The notes under the pieces were generated by a model. That model saw only the letters and a list, made by a program, of their open reading frames with translations. It had not been told where the DNA came from and did not search any database. A DNA stretch of 64,000 bases from Rhizobium laguerreae (GTDB lineage: Bacteria; Pseudomonadota; Alphaproteobacteria; Rhizobiales; Rhizobiaceae): assembly GCF_002008165.1 (NCBI RefSeq), contig NZ_MRDM01000002.1, positions 186,001-250,000 of the forward strand, in the 5' to 3' direction. How positions within the stretch are numbered: the stretch's first letter is position 1; each line of letters begins with the position of its first letter. Shown here in pieces: positions 33,622 through 42,748 of the stretch. Made by a program: the position numbers and the translations under genes.

Positions 33622-34902
33622 TCACCCTCGATCTTCAGACACAAGTATTTTGTCGACGCGCCTCCCGTCGAGATCGATGACCTCGAAGCGCCATCCACCT
33701 CTCGTGAAGCTCTCCCCCAATTCGGGCAGATGTTTCAGCTCCTCCAACACCAGGCCGGCCACAGTCTGATATTCCAGATCGTCATCGAGCCTGAGGTTTA
33801 AGAATTCAGCGAATTCGTCAATCGGCGTCCAACCCGACACGAGGTAAGAACCGTCATCTCGACGAGCGATGGCCTGTTCATCGACAGGTCCTTCCTGGAG
33901 AGCCCCCATGATTGCTTCCAAAATGTCACCTGAGGAGACAATCCCCTCGAAGTGGCCGTACTCGTCGAAAACCAGCACCATGTGAATGGGCGATTTCCTG
34001 ATGGCTTCGATCACATTGATGGCAGTTGCAAGGTCTGAAACCACCGGGACGTCTTGCGTCAGAGCCTTGATGTCGACAGTGCCGTGTTCGGACATCGAGT
34101 CGTAGAAGTCCTTGACCGGAAGGATGCCGATCACCTCGTCCGAACTGCCTTTTCGAACCGGCAACCGCGACCGCTTCGTCCTGTGCAACTGGGTCCGAAT
34201 TTCATTAAGGCTGTCGTCGATATCAATAATTTCGACGTCCCGTCGGGGCGTCATAAGCGCTCGGGCAGTGCGGTCCGCAAGCCGCATGACACCTGATATC
34301 ATCGCGGACTCTTCGCTTTCGATAACACCAGCCGACTGCGCCTCGGCCAGAACGGTCTTGATCTCTGCGTCAGAGACATTGTCGCCACCTTTTCCTGCCT
34401 GGCCCAGGAGCTTGAGCACAAGGTTTCCGGAGGCGTTCAGAAGCCACACGAGTGGCAGCGCAATTTTTGAAAGGACCGCCATAGCGGGTGCGACCTTGGC
34501 CGCAACCGCTTCGGGTTCCCGTAACGCGATCTGCTTTGGAACAAGTTCGCCTATGATCAGCGAAAGATAGGTGATTGCCACCACGACTGAACCCACGCCA
34601 AGGGCATCAGCGGCTGTCGATGACATTCCTTGGACTTCCAGCCATCCGCTCAGGCGGCCGCCGAGCGTGGCCCCTGAGAAAGCGCCGGATAGAACGCCGA
34701 CCAGCGTGATGCCGATCTGCACCGTAGAGAGAAAACGACCGGGGTTTTCGGCAAGTTTGATCGCTTGAGCTGCACCCTTGCTTCCATTGTCGGAGAGAAC
34801 CTTCAGGCGGGCTGTTCGAGAAGACACGACGGCCAGCTCAGACATGGCGAGCACACCATTCAGGATGGTGAGAAACGCCACAATTCCAATTTCCAGAAAC
34901 AC
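33622..34902 (-). CDS. CNNM/CorC family membrane protein (hemolysin-like)
   Basis: This 426-residue membrane protein has an N-terminal DUF21 domain with several transmembrane helices (about 1-190), two CBS domains (about 210-335) and a C-terminal CorC_HlyC domain (about 345-425). Members affect magnesium or cobalt homeostasis. The start MFLEIGIVAFLTILNGVLAM enters the first helix directly. CBS domains usually bind adenine nucleotides. No partner gene is adjacent; a long stretch without a gene separates it from the P-loop kinase-like gene at 35705. Confidence 0.93.
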   Translation of the reverse strand: MFLEIGIVAFLTILNGVLAMSELAVVSSRTARLKVLSDNGSKGAAQAIKLAENPGRFLSTVQIGITLVGVLSGAFSGATLGGRLSGWLEVQGMSSTAADALGVGSVVVAITYLSLIIGELVPKQIALREPEAVAAKVAPAMAVLSKIALPLVWLLNASGNLVLKLLGQAGKGGDNVSDAEIKTVLAEAQSAGVIESEESAMISGVMRLADRTARALMTPRRDVEIIDIDDSLNEIRTQLHRTKRSRLPVRKGSSDEVIGILPVKDFYDSMSEHGTVDIKALTQDVPVVSDLATAINVIEAIRKSPIHMVLVFDEYGHFEGIVSSGDILEAIMGALQEGPVDEQAIARRDDGSYLVSGWTPIDEFAEFLNLRLDDDLEYQTVAGLVLEELKHLPELGESFTRGGWRFEVIDLDGRRVDKILVSEDRG

Positions 34903-35704
34903 AGGGACCCTATTCGTTGAGGTTGTAATGCCGCGTTCGTCAGGCGAAGCGGCGAGGCATTCGAAGGGACGCTCTTATACGCATATACGCATCGCCTGTC
35001 GTCTTTCCATTATCGTGTTGACATCAGTTCAGGTTCCATAAGGCCGCTCCTCTGAAGTGAAAGTCAGGGCCATCGGTAAAACCGGCAGGCTGCGGCCACC
35101 CGTCATTGACAATGGGAAGCGGCCCTCTCTGCGGGAGCCTTGATAGGCCTGAGGCGAGGCGGAGGTCATCGCACCGTCTACAATGGTCGCCTGCTTCCTC
35201 GGCCGGGAGATCCCGGTTGGAAGGAGCGGAGCTTGTACTGGATGGGTCGCTGTCAGGCATATCGCAATTTTGACGGTGAAACAGTGCCGACGCAAGAGGC
35301 GCCGGGCGAAAATCCTTATAGCGTCTTGATGTGACAGTTTTGAAAAGGAGAGCAGCACCTCGTTTTGGTTGAGGATTTCGGCTGGTTTTCCGCTTTTCTG
35401 CAAAAGCGCCTGGTAATGACCGAGCTGTCGGCAGAGGGAATTTGACGGGATGGAGCGTGGGGACTGCGGCGCGTCCCACGAGCTGGAATAGCGATCTGGT
35501 AAAGAGGTGGAGCCAAGGACAAAGTTACCTACAAAGTCAAAGTTAGCGTTGTTTAAACGTCTGAAAGGACGCGCGGCGCTCGAGCCTATGACAAATCTGG
35601 TGCTGACGAAGGAATTGCGAACCGGGCCTTAATGGTGAATGATTGTTGTGACCGCGAGCTGCTCTGGTTTCTCGTGGAGCTTCTCCAAAAACGACGAGGT
35701 CACG
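34903..35704. other. 800-base stretch with no supported gene
   Basis: Several open frames of 60-150 codons overlap here on both strands, but none has a recognisable domain, a good ribosome binding site and neighbour support together. They also conflict with one another. No tRNA or repeat was recognised. It may hold remnants of a lost gene. The last 60 bases lead into the start of the P-loop gene at 35705. Confidence 0.4.
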
Positions 35705-36214
35705 ATGCTCATTATCTTGGGCGGTCTGCCCGGCAGTGGAAAGACGACGATTGCCCGTGCTTTGGCTGAGCGGTTGAATGCAGTCCATGTGCGCGTCGAT
35801 ACCATTGAACAGGCAATCCGCGCTTCCGGAATAGCTGATGATGCAGGGCCTGCAGGCTATATCGCAGCTTACGGTGTCGCCGGAGACAATCTGACCCTCG
35901 GCAGGATTGTTATCGCCGACTCAGTCAACCCGCTCCGGATAACTAGGTCAGCGTGGCTTTCAGTCGCCCAAGCGGCCGGGGTGCCGGCGGCGGAGGTCGA
36001 GGTCGTTTGCTCGGATAAAGCCGAGCACCGCAAGCGTGCTGAAACGCGCCTCACCGACGTCGAAGATCTGGTGAAGCCGACATGGCAAGAGACTTCCGAA
36101 AGAGCCTATGACGAATGGCACGATGCGATCGTCATCGACACCGCCTCGAAAACGGTCGACGAAGCTTTGGATGAACTGGTGAGCCGATTGAAATCGCTCC
36201 CGTTAAATGCGTAG
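35705..36214 (+). CDS. P-loop kinase-like protein
   Basis: This 169-residue protein begins with a Walker A motif (LGGLPGSGKTTIARALAERL), followed by RVDTIEQAIRAS and a Walker B-like IVIADSVNP. The layout is like small P-loop kinases and zeta-toxin-like ATPases, which phosphorylate small molecules. ATG 35705 is chosen because the Walker motif begins about seven residues in; the frame opens at 35639 without support. The substrate is unknown. It is preceded by a long stretch without genes. Confidence 0.8.
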   Translation: MLIILGGLPGSGKTTIARALAERLNAVHVRVDTIEQAIRASGIADDAGPAGYIAAYGVAGDNLTLGRIVIADSVNPLRITRSAWLSVAQAAGVPAAEVEVVCSDKAEHRKRAETRLTDVEDLVKPTWQETSERAYDEWHDAIVIDTASKTVDEALDELVSRLKSLPLNA

Positions 36215-36264
36215 CATGATCGACGAAGGAATGCATGATGTCGTCTGAAAAAGGCATCATGCAC
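36214..36264. repeat. Short palindromic segment, RIME-like variant
   Basis: GCATGATCGACGAAGGAATG is followed by ATGATGTCGTCTGAAAAAGG and CATCATGC. Its GCATGAT and ATCATGC ends face each other. It resembles a variant of the mosaic repeat family but is less similar than the copies at 46220-55503. Confidence 0.4.
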
Positions 36265-36272
36265 TCACGCCA

Positions 36273-36740
36273 TCACGCCGCGAGGATGGTGATCCCATAG
36301 GCATTGGCCGCCGCCGTCATGCGGGCGATGGTCTCCGTCGAAGGGCTGGCCTTTGGGGGCTCCGTCGTGCCTTCCGCTTCGATGAACTCGGCCATGCCCC
36401 GATCGACGACCGCAGAAAAGACCACGGGGACGGTTCCGCGGTTGGAATAGCCGTGCACCATGAAGGGCGGGATGGTGACGATGTCGCCGGCGCTGGCTTC
36501 GATCTCTTCGGGGCCGCTGTCGCCTAGGCGCCAGATCGTCAGGCGTCCCTCGATGATGCGGAACACTTCGGGGCTCGCATGCGCATGTTTCGGCGTCCGG
36601 CTGCCTGATGGCACGGTGACGTCGAAGATATTGAGCCAGGTTCCGCTGATTCTAAGCCGCCGCTCGACCCTGTCGCCGAGGACAAAAAACCGCTTTGCCT
36701 CGTCGCTCGCAGGCATTTTCACAAATGAGTTGGACATCAT
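36273..36740 (-). CDS. Cupin-domain protein
   Basis: This 155-residue protein is a single cupin barrel (about 35-115). The first metal motif is visible as PKHAHASPEVFRIIEGRLTI, the second as PPFMVHGYSNRG, so His and Glu ligands are present in the first half and His in the second. Cupins range from isomerases to dioxygenases and sensor proteins, so the activity is open. The start is either of two adjacent ATG codons at 36740 or 36737. Confidence 0.85.
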   Translation of the reverse strand: MMSNSFVKMPASDEAKRFFVLGDRVERRLRISGTWLNIFDVTVPSGSRTPKHAHASPEVFRIIEGRLTIWRLGDSGPEEIEASAGDIVTIPPFMVHGYSNRGTVPVVFSAVVDRGMAEFIEAEGTTEPPKASPSTETIARMTAAANAYGITILAA

Positions 36741-37165
36741 GTCTCTTTCTTTTTCTTACAGGGCTTCTTCTTATGGGCTTTTTCTTGCGGGCGCAGCCGT
36801 TAGACCTTTGCGCCGCCTTTGACAACCCACCCCCTGTTGTTGGGGGTAACATCGCCGAAGGCGCTTCAAAGAAGCACGCTGCGCCAGCCGAAGCGATGAA
36901 CAAACGGCTCCGTTGCCAGGGGTTCAGCGCCGCTCGCGCGCCACTGCGTCACGAGACTGTCGAGGCCGATATCGGTACTTCGGGGCGTTTCCGCAAGGTC
37001 CGCCAATGCCGCATCAGCTATGCGGAAATGACTGAGGCCGGACGGGTTCGAAAGGCTCGGCGCCTGTAATACCGCCGACACAGAAGGGGCGCATAGAACG
37101 CGGCGGCCGTCCTTCCACGCCGTCCCGGCATTCACATTGATCATCCACATTGATGGAGCGCAACC
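36741..37165. other. Intergenic stretch before the sugar isomerase
   Basis: About 425 bases lie between the divergent cupin and isomerase genes. A six-base hairpin ACCCCC/GGGGGT is visible at about 36829-36847. A minus-strand frame of 92 codons (36866-37144) is free of stops but has no ribosome binding site, and overlaps the isomerase promoter area. No other gene, tRNA or repeat was seen. Confidence 0.4.
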
Positions 37166-37984
37166 ATGTCCTCTCTTCCCGTCGTCGGCGCCGCCATGAC
37201 GCTCGATGAAGTCGAACTTCACCGTGATTGGCTCTTCGAAAAGTCCCGCGATCTCGAATTGCAGAGCTTCATCGATGCCGAGATTCTGAACGGCGACTGG
37301 GCGCCGCTTGCCGCCCGCGCCAGAAGGCTTCTCGACGGTCATGGCGGCCGCCTCGGCATTCACGGCCCGTTCTGGGGCTTCACCGTCGCCTCGGAAGATC
37401 CCGATATCCGCGCCATCGTCACGCGGCGCCTGCTGCAGGGTCTTGATGTCTGCGCCGCCATCGGCGCGACCCACATGGTCATCCACAGCCCTTATACGTC
37501 CTGGTCCTACAACAATCTCGACGACAATGCCGGCGCCCGCGAAGCCTTGGCCGAGCGCACGCACATGACCCTGCGCGACGCCGTCAGGCGCGCCGAGGAT
37601 ATCGGCTGCACCATGGTCATCGAGAACATCGAGGACAAGGATCCGCATATTCGCGTGGCGCTTGCCGAAAGCTTCAACTCGCCCGCCGTCGCCGTCTCGA
37701 TTGATACCGGCCACGCCCATTATGCCCACGGCTATACTGGTGCGCCGCCGGTCGATTATTATGTCAAGGCCGCCGGCAATCGCCTCCAGCATGTCCACCT
37801 GCAGGATGCCGACGGATATGCCGACCGCCACTGGAGCCTCGGCGAAGGCACGATCCGCTGGCATGCCGTCTTCGCAGCCCTTGCCAAGCTTGAAAGCAAT
37901 CCGCGCCTCATCATCGAGATCAAGGACAAGTCGAAGATACCGGCCTCTGCTGCCTATCTCACCTCGATCGGCGTGGCTGAATAA
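37166..37984 (+). CDS. Sugar phosphate isomerase/epimerase (TIM barrel)
   Basis: This 272-residue protein is of the AP-endonuclease-2-like xylose-isomerase superfamily. Metal-site patterns include GIHGPFWG, MVIHSPYTSW, VIENIEDKDP, SIDTGHAHYAHG, HVHLQDADG and IIEIKDK. This set of His, Glu and Asp is what the family uses to bind divalent metal and isomerise sugars. The exact substrate is not readable. It is in the same direction as the hairpin at 38013 and converges on the alcohol dehydrogenase. Confidence 0.9.
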   Translation: MSSLPVVGAAMTLDEVELHRDWLFEKSRDLELQSFIDAEILNGDWAPLAARARRLLDGHGGRLGIHGPFWGFTVASEDPDIRAIVTRRLLQGLDVCAAIGATHMVIHSPYTSWSYNNLDDNAGAREALAERTHMTLRDAVRRAEDIGCTMVIENIEDKDPHIRVALAESFNSPAVAVSIDTGHAHYAHGYTGAPPVDYYVKAAGNRLQHVHLQDADGYADRHWSLGEGTIRWHAVFAALAKLESNPRLIIEIKDKSKIPASAAYLTSIGVAE

Positions 37985-38012
37985 CGTCTGTTGCTCGTCC
38001 CGCTCTCCCTCA

Positions 38013-38029
38013 CCTGTGCTCGGCACAGG
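38013..38029. terminator. Hairpin between isomerase and alcohol dehydrogenase
   Basis: CCTGTGC (38013-38019) and GCACAGG (38023-38029) pair perfectly over a three-base loop. It lies between two convergent genes, 28 bases after the isomerase stop. No long T-run follows. It resembles the CCTGTG/CACAGG hairpin in the repeat at 11470, so it may be a repeat fragment used as a terminator. Confidence 0.4.
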
Positions 38030-38047
38030 AGGGGAGGGTGAGTTCCC

Positions 38048-39091
38048 TCATGAAAACCGGGTAATCACGCTGATCCCCGTGGCCTCAGCCTTATCCAGCG
38101 CCATCAGCGCCGGCACGGCCTCCTCGAGACTGATCCGCCGTCCGATCAGCTTCTGCGGCGCGATCTTTCCGGCCGAAAGCATCGCCAGCATGGCATCGTA
38201 GCGCCAGGCCTGCATGCCGTGGCTGCCGTAGATTTCCAGTTCGTGGCCGATCACCTGCGCCATCGGAATTTGTGGTGTCGCATGCTCGCCCAGCATCAGT
38301 CCCACCTGCACATGCCGGCCGCGCCGGCGCAGGTTCTTGATCGAGTTGAAGCAGGTGACGGGATGGCCGAGCGCGTCGATCGAGACATGCGCGCCGCCCT
38401 TGGTGATCTCGCGCACCGCCTCCGCCACGTCGGCGACGCCGGATGCATTGACCGTCGCCACCGCCCCGCAATCCCGCGCGAAGGCAAGCTTCTCCTCGGA
38501 TATATCGATGCCGATCGCATTCGCCCCGAGCGCTGTGGCGATCATGATTGCCGACAGGCCGACACCGCCGCAGCCATGCACGGCGATCCATTCGCCAGGC
38601 CCCGTGCGCGCCTGGTCGGCGACGGCGCGAAACGAGGTGGCAAAGCGGCAGCCGAGGCTTGCCGCCGTCGCATCGTCGATCGTATCGGGCAGGTGCACCA
38701 GATTGGTATCGGCATAATCGATCGCCACATATTCGGCAAACGATCCCCAATGGGTGAAGCCCGGCTGGAACTGGTTCGGGCAGACCTGCTGGTTGCCGGA
38801 ATGGCATTCGCTGCAATGGCCGCAGCCGGAAACGAAGGGCACGGTCACCCGGTCGCCCACCTTGAAACGCATCACGCCGCGGCCGGTGGCGACGATCCGC
38901 CCGGCAAGCTCGTGTCCCGGCACATGCGGCAAGCGGATATCCGGGTCGTGCCCCATCCAGCCGTGCCAGTCGCTGCGGCAGAGCCCGCTGGCCCCGACCG
39001 CTATGACGACGCCGTCCTCTGTCGGTGTCGGATCGGCAACGGTGCGGATTTCGGGCGCCTGTTCGAAGGCTTCGTAGAACATGGCTTTCAT
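38048..39091 (-). CDS. Zinc-dependent alcohol dehydrogenase
   Basis: This 347-residue medium-chain dehydrogenase has catalytic zinc ligands in [10 protein letters not shown] and GHELAGR, a structural zinc cluster ([15 protein letters not shown]), and the NAD-binding motif [10 protein letters not shown]. The conserved pieces fit a soluble NAD-linked MDR alcohol dehydrogenase. ATG 39091 is chosen; the frame opens at 39160. Substrate specificity is unknown. It is divergent to the aminotransferase gene with about 247 bases between. Confidence 0.92.
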   Translation of the reverse strand: MKAMFYEAFEQAPEIRTVADPTPTEDGVVIAVGASGLCRSDWHGWMGHDPDIRLPHVPGHELAGRIVATGRGVMRFKVGDRVTVPFVSGCGHCSECHSGNQQVCPNQFQPGFTHWGSFAEYVAIDYADTNLVHLPDTIDDATAASLGCRFATSFRAVADQARTGPGEWIAVHGCGGVGLSAIMIATALGANAIGIDISEEKLAFARDCGAVATVNASGVADVAEAVREITKGGAHVSIDALGHPVTCFNSIKNLRRRGRHVQVGLMLGEHATPQIPMAQVIGHELEIYGSHGMQAWRYDAMLAMLSAGKIAPQKLIGRRISLEEAVPALMALDKAEATGISVITRFS

Positions 39092-39338
39092 CGGCGTCTT
39101 CCCTTGCTGCTTATCCGCTGTTACGCCATCATCGCATGCGGCAGCTAGCCATTCCAACATTCCATTCCATCATTTTTGCTGATGCATCCATCGATGAAGC
39201 TGCCATCGCTGCGCACGAATATTGCGGCCTGGCGCCATTCCCTGGCTTTTTCTTGCTTCCGTGTTTCCACTCGGGATTTGTCCTTGACCCGGCTTGCCGC
39301 GGCGGTTTTTCCTTCTCCGGCTTCAGGAGGAAACCATC

Positions 39339-40226
39339 ATGGCCGTTGATACATCACCCCGTTCAACCACGTGGACTCATGTCGACGGGGAGTGGCTTCC
39401 CGGCAATCCGCCGCTGATCGGGCCAACCTCGCATGCCATGTGGCTCGGCTCCACGGTCTTCGACGGCGCCCGCTGGTTCGATGGCATCGCGCCGGATCTC
39501 GACCTGCACTGCCAGCGCATCAACCGCTCGGCGCTCACCATGGGCTTGAAGCCGGTGAAATCAGCCGAGGAGATTGTGGCACTTGCCTGGGAAGGCGTCG
39601 CGAAATTCGATGGCGCCACACCGATCTATATCAAGCCGATGTATTGGGGCGAGCACGGTTCGCCGGGCAGCGTCGTCTCGGTCGATGGGGACTCAACCCG
39701 CTTCGCGCTCTGCCTGTTCGAGGCGCCGATGGGTGGCCATGGCGGCACCAGCCTCACCGTCTCGCCCTACCGCCGCCCGTCGCCGGAAACGGCGATGACC
39801 GAGGCGAAGACCGGCTCGCTCTATCCAAACAGCGGCCGCATGATCGCCGAAGCGCGCAGCCGCGGCTTCGACAACGCGCTGGTGCGCGACTTGAACGGCA
39901 ACGTCGTCGAAACCGCTTCTTCGAACGTCTTTATGGTCAAGGACGGCGTAGTGATGACGCCGGCCGCCAACCGAACCTTCCTCGCCGGCATCACCCGCGC
40001 CCGCGTCATTGGCCTGCTGCGCAAGGCCGGTTTCGACGTGCACGAAGCAACACTCTCCGTCGAGGATTTCATGCAAGCCGACGAGATCTTCACCACCGGC
40101 AACTATTCCAAAGTCGTCGGCGTCATCCGTCTCGACGACCGCGATCTCCAGGAAGGCCCGGTCACTCGCAAGGCGCTGGATCTCTACATGGACTGGGCCC
40201 ACGGCCGCAGCGAAAGCGAAGAGTGA
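39339..40226 (+). CDS. BCAT-like class IV aminotransferase
   Basis: This 295-residue PLP enzyme of the branched-chain aminotransferase (fold IV) family has the N-terminal motif STVFDGARWFDG, the PLP lysine in EAKTGSLYPNSG, and the second motif NVVETASSNVFMVKDG. CAGGAGGAAACCATC precedes ATG 39339, and the frame is open further, to 39294. It may act on branched-chain amino acids or D-amino acids; sequence alone does not say. It is the first gene after the divergent alcohol dehydrogenase. Confidence 0.92.
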   Translation: MAVDTSPRSTTWTHVDGEWLPGNPPLIGPTSHAMWLGSTVFDGARWFDGIAPDLDLHCQRINRSALTMGLKPVKSAEEIVALAWEGVAKFDGATPIYIKPMYWGEHGSPGSVVSVDGDSTRFALCLFEAPMGGHGGTSLTVSPYRRPSPETAMTEAKTGSLYPNSGRMIAEARSRGFDNALVRDLNGNVVETASSNVFMVKDGVVMTPAANRTFLAGITRARVIGLLRKAGFDVHEATLSVEDFMQADEIFTTGNYSKVVGVIRLDDRDLQEGPVTRKALDLYMDWAHGRSESEE

Positions 40227-40452
40227 GCAGCGGTTCGGCGAAGCCGAAGCAATCGATCCAGTGAATCGATTGCCGCGACGAACGCCCGGAGCGCAAGCGC
40301 AGGGCAGAGGGGGGTGCCGCACACCCTACCGAGAGATACCAAGCCGCCCACTTGCATAAAATGCATGGCAGGTTTGCCCAAAACGGCTTCGTCCTCCCCC
40401 ATCTTTTCGCCATAGTGGCGCCGAAATTCCGTAAGCGGGGAGGAAGAGGCTT

Positions 40453-41286
40453 ATGACTATGCTGTTCGACGAACAAGGCGAGATCATCCGCGAACTGGGT
40501 GTTGCCGCCGATATCGACCCTGAGCGGGAGATCGAACGGCGAACTGCTTTCCTCAAGGATTATCTCGTCGCCTCGGGTATGCGCGGCTACGTCCTCGGCA
40601 TCAGCGGCGGCGTCGATTCGCTGACGGCGGCGCTGCTGGCTCAAAAGGCGGTGCGCGAGCTGCGGGAAAGCGGCCATGCGGCCGAATTCATCGCCGTGCG
40701 CCTTCCCTATGGTGTCCAGGCGGACGAGGCCGATGCGGTGAAGGCGCTGGAAACGATCGGCGCCGACCGCTCGATGGTGGTCAACATCAAAGCGTCGGCG
40801 GATGCGATGCTTGCCGCCGCGCAGGATGGCGGTCTCGCCTTTGCCGATGCCGGCCGTCAGGATTTCATCCTCGGCAATATCAAGGCGCGCCAGCGCATGA
40901 TCGCCCAGTTCGCCCTTGCCGGGGCGCTTGGCAGCCTCGTCATCGGCACCGATCATGCGGCCGAGGCGGTCATGGGCTTCTTTACCAAGTTCGGCGATGG
41001 CGCCGCCGATATCCTGCCGCTCGCCGGCCTCAACAAGCGCCGCGTCCGCCTGCTGGCAAAGCGGCTCGGCGCCCCGGACGAACTGGTGTTCAAAGTGCCC
41101 ACAGCCGATCTCGAGGACCAGCGGCCGCTGCGCCCCGACGAGGAGGCCTATGGCGTCAGCTATGACGAGATCGACGATTTCCTCGAAGGCAAGCCGGTCG
41201 GCGAGATCGCCCGCCGCCGCATCTTCGCCGCCTATCGGGCGACCGCCCACAAGCGCGCCTTGCCGGTGGCCGTCAACGCCCTCTGA
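40453..41286 (+). CDS. nadE: NH3-dependent NAD+ synthetase
   Basis: This 277-residue enzyme forms NAD from deamido-NAD, ATP and ammonia, the last step of NAD biosynthesis. The ATP-binding motif GISGGVDSLTAALLAQK is near residue 49. The second half carries IGTDHAAEAVMGFFTKFGDG and DEEAYGVSYDEID, as in NadE. There is no N-terminal glutaminase domain, so it must use free ammonia. GGGGAGGAAGAGGCTT precedes the ATG. It lies before the convergent GST gene. Confidence 0.95.
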   Translation: MTMLFDEQGEIIRELGVAADIDPEREIERRTAFLKDYLVASGMRGYVLGISGGVDSLTAALLAQKAVRELRESGHAAEFIAVRLPYGVQADEADAVKALETIGADRSMVVNIKASADAMLAAAQDGGLAFADAGRQDFILGNIKARQRMIAQFALAGALGSLVIGTDHAAEAVMGFFTKFGDGAADILPLAGLNKRRVRLLAKRLGAPDELVFKVPTADLEDQRPLRPDEEAYGVSYDEIDDFLEGKPVGEIARRRIFAAYRATAHKRALPVAVNAL

Positions 41287-41328
41287 AGGTCGTCCAGGCG
41301 CGGGATGCGTGCGGGCGCGACCCGGGGT

Positions 41329-42012
41329 TTACGGCCTTACCGGCTCGCCCGTCCGTCCTGACGAAGCGAGATAGGCATGCGGCGCGAAATAGACGCCGCC
41401 GGCATCGAAGGCTTCGAGATCTTCGGCCTGCAGCGCCTCGCGCACCTTCGGTCGTGCCGCCACGCGGGCCATGAAGCCGTGCAGCGCCGGCCATTGCTTG
41501 AGATCGATATCGGTCCAGGGCGACCAGTTCAGGCAGACGAAGAGATAGGCATCCGCCACCGTGAAGGCATCGCCGGTGAGATAGGGTCCGGCAAGACGGC
41601 CGTTCAGCCATGTCAGCCGCTTCGATATCAGCGCGCGGACCTCCCCATGAACACCGGAATAAGTCGGTTCGAAGAGCAGCACCATCGGCTTGTGCAGCTC
41701 GGCGGTGATGAAGTTGAGATAGGACTGCACTTCGTTGCGGCGGAGATCGCCGATCGGCGGCAATAGGGCTGCCCCTTCGGGCACGCTGTCGGCGAGGAAC
41801 TGCACGATCGCCGGCCCCTCGGTCAGCACCTTGCCATCGTCGAGCATCAGCGCCGGCACATAGCCGTTGCCGTTGATCGCGAGATAATCCTCGCCGTTGC
41901 TCGTCCTGTGGGTCCGTCGGTCGACCTGGACGAGCTCGATATCGAACCCGAGCTCTCGGCAGATGATGTGCGGCGAAAGCGAGCAGGCCGCGGCGTGCAT
42001 GTAAAGTTTCAT
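41329..42012 (-). CDS. Glutathione S-transferase
   Basis: This 227-residue enzyme has an N-terminal thioredoxin-like domain (about 1-80; MKLYMHAAACSLSPHI, with the Cys/Ser that bacterial GSTs use) and a C-terminal helical domain (about 88-215; AFTVADAYLFVCLNW). It should conjugate glutathione to electrophiles. ATG 42012 is chosen because AGGAGAGG precedes it, although the frame is open to 42264. It is divergent to a TetR regulator and shares the inverted repeat at 42071-42124 with it. Confidence 0.92.
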   Translation of the reverse strand: MKLYMHAAACSLSPHIICRELGFDIELVQVDRRTHRTSNGEDYLAINGNGYVPALMLDDGKVLTEGPAIVQFLADSVPEGAALLPPIGDLRRNEVQSYLNFITAELHKPMVLLFEPTYSGVHGEVRALISKRLTWLNGRLAGPYLTGDAFTVADAYLFVCLNWSPWTDIDLKQWPALHGFMARVAARPKVREALQAEDLEAFDAGGVYFAPHAYLASSGRTGEPVRP

Positions 42013-42070
42013 TGCGGTTTCCTCTCCTTGCGGAGGCGGTCGATGCCGCCGGCCGACAGTGTTGAACATC

Positions 42071-42124
42071 TGTACTGTTTCGCATAAAATGTCTCTCGTC
42101 AAGAATTTAATGCGAAACGGTACA
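42071..42124. promoter_or_regulatory. 15-bp inverted repeat, GST/TetR spacer
   Basis: TGTACTGTTTCGCAT (42071-42085) faces ATGCGAAACGGTACA (42110-42124), an inverted repeat with one mismatch in 15 positions. The arms' centres are 39 bp apart. One arm lies close to each gene start, which fits a TetR-type regulator that controls both divergent genes. Confidence 0.65.
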
Positions 42125-42127
42125 AAT

Positions 42128-42748
42128 ATGAAGGACGAGAAGAGGCGCGGCCGCCCGAGGGCCTTCGACGCCAAGGCGGCGCTCGGCAAGGCGCGCGATG
42201 TCTTCTGGGACAGGGGGTTTGCCGCCGCCTCGCTCGACAATCTGAGCGCTGCGACCAACCTCAACCGCCCGAGCCTCTACGGCGCCTTCGGCGACAAGGA
42301 GGATCTCTATCTCGATACGCTGGAGGGGTATCGGCAGGACGGCATGAATACGCTCGCCGAGGCGCTCGACCCGTCACTGCCGCTGCGCGACAACATCGCC
42401 CGCGTTTATGCCGGTGCGCTGGCGATCTATCTGCATGGTGAAACCGCCGCCCGCGGCTGTTTGCTGATCGGCACGGCGTCGGCCGAGGCGGTCCAGCATG
42501 AGCGGGTCCGCGAGGTGCTCGGCCGCAGCCTCAACGATTTCGACGACAAGATCGAGAAGCGCATGCGGCTTGGCGTGGAAAGAGGCGAGCTTCCGGAAAG
42601 CGCCGATCCGCAGATGCTTGCCAGGCTCGCCTCCGCCGTCATGCATTCGCTCGCCGTCCGCGCCCGCGCCGGCGACAGCCGCGAGGTATTGGAAGCGATT
42701 GCCCGGTCAGGCGTCGAGCTGATCTGCGGAAGCGCCAATAATCCTTAG
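42128..42748 (+). CDS. TetR-family repressor
   Basis: This 206-residue protein has an N-terminal TetR HTH (about 8-55, GFAAASLDNLSAATNLNRPSL), and the rest is the all-helical ligand-binding domain. The C-terminal part includes GCLLIGTASAEA, as seen in many TetR regulators of this length. It is divergent to GST and its stop overlaps that of the MFS gene by four bases. The ATG at 42128 lies only four bases after the inverted repeat, so it is probably autoregulated. Which compound releases it is unknown. Confidence 0.9.
   Translation: MKDEKRRGRPRAFDAKAALGKARDVFWDRGFAAASLDNLSAATNLNRPSLYGAFGDKEDLYLDTLEGYRQDGMNTLAEALDPSLPLRDNIARVYAGALAIYLHGETAARGCLLIGTASAEAVQHERVREVLGRSLNDFDDKIEKRMRLGVERGELPESADPQMLARLASAVMHSLAVRARAGDSREVLEAIARSGVELICGSANNP

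Noticed and set aside
35024..35479. Minus-strand frame of 151 codons in the long stretch without genes
   Set aside because: It overlaps other frames of similar length, has no domain and no ribosome site, and its composition is not clearly coding.
36866..37144. 92-codon minus-strand frame between cupin and isomerase
   Set aside because: No ribosome binding site and no recognisable domain; it overlaps the promoter area of the divergent isomerase gene.
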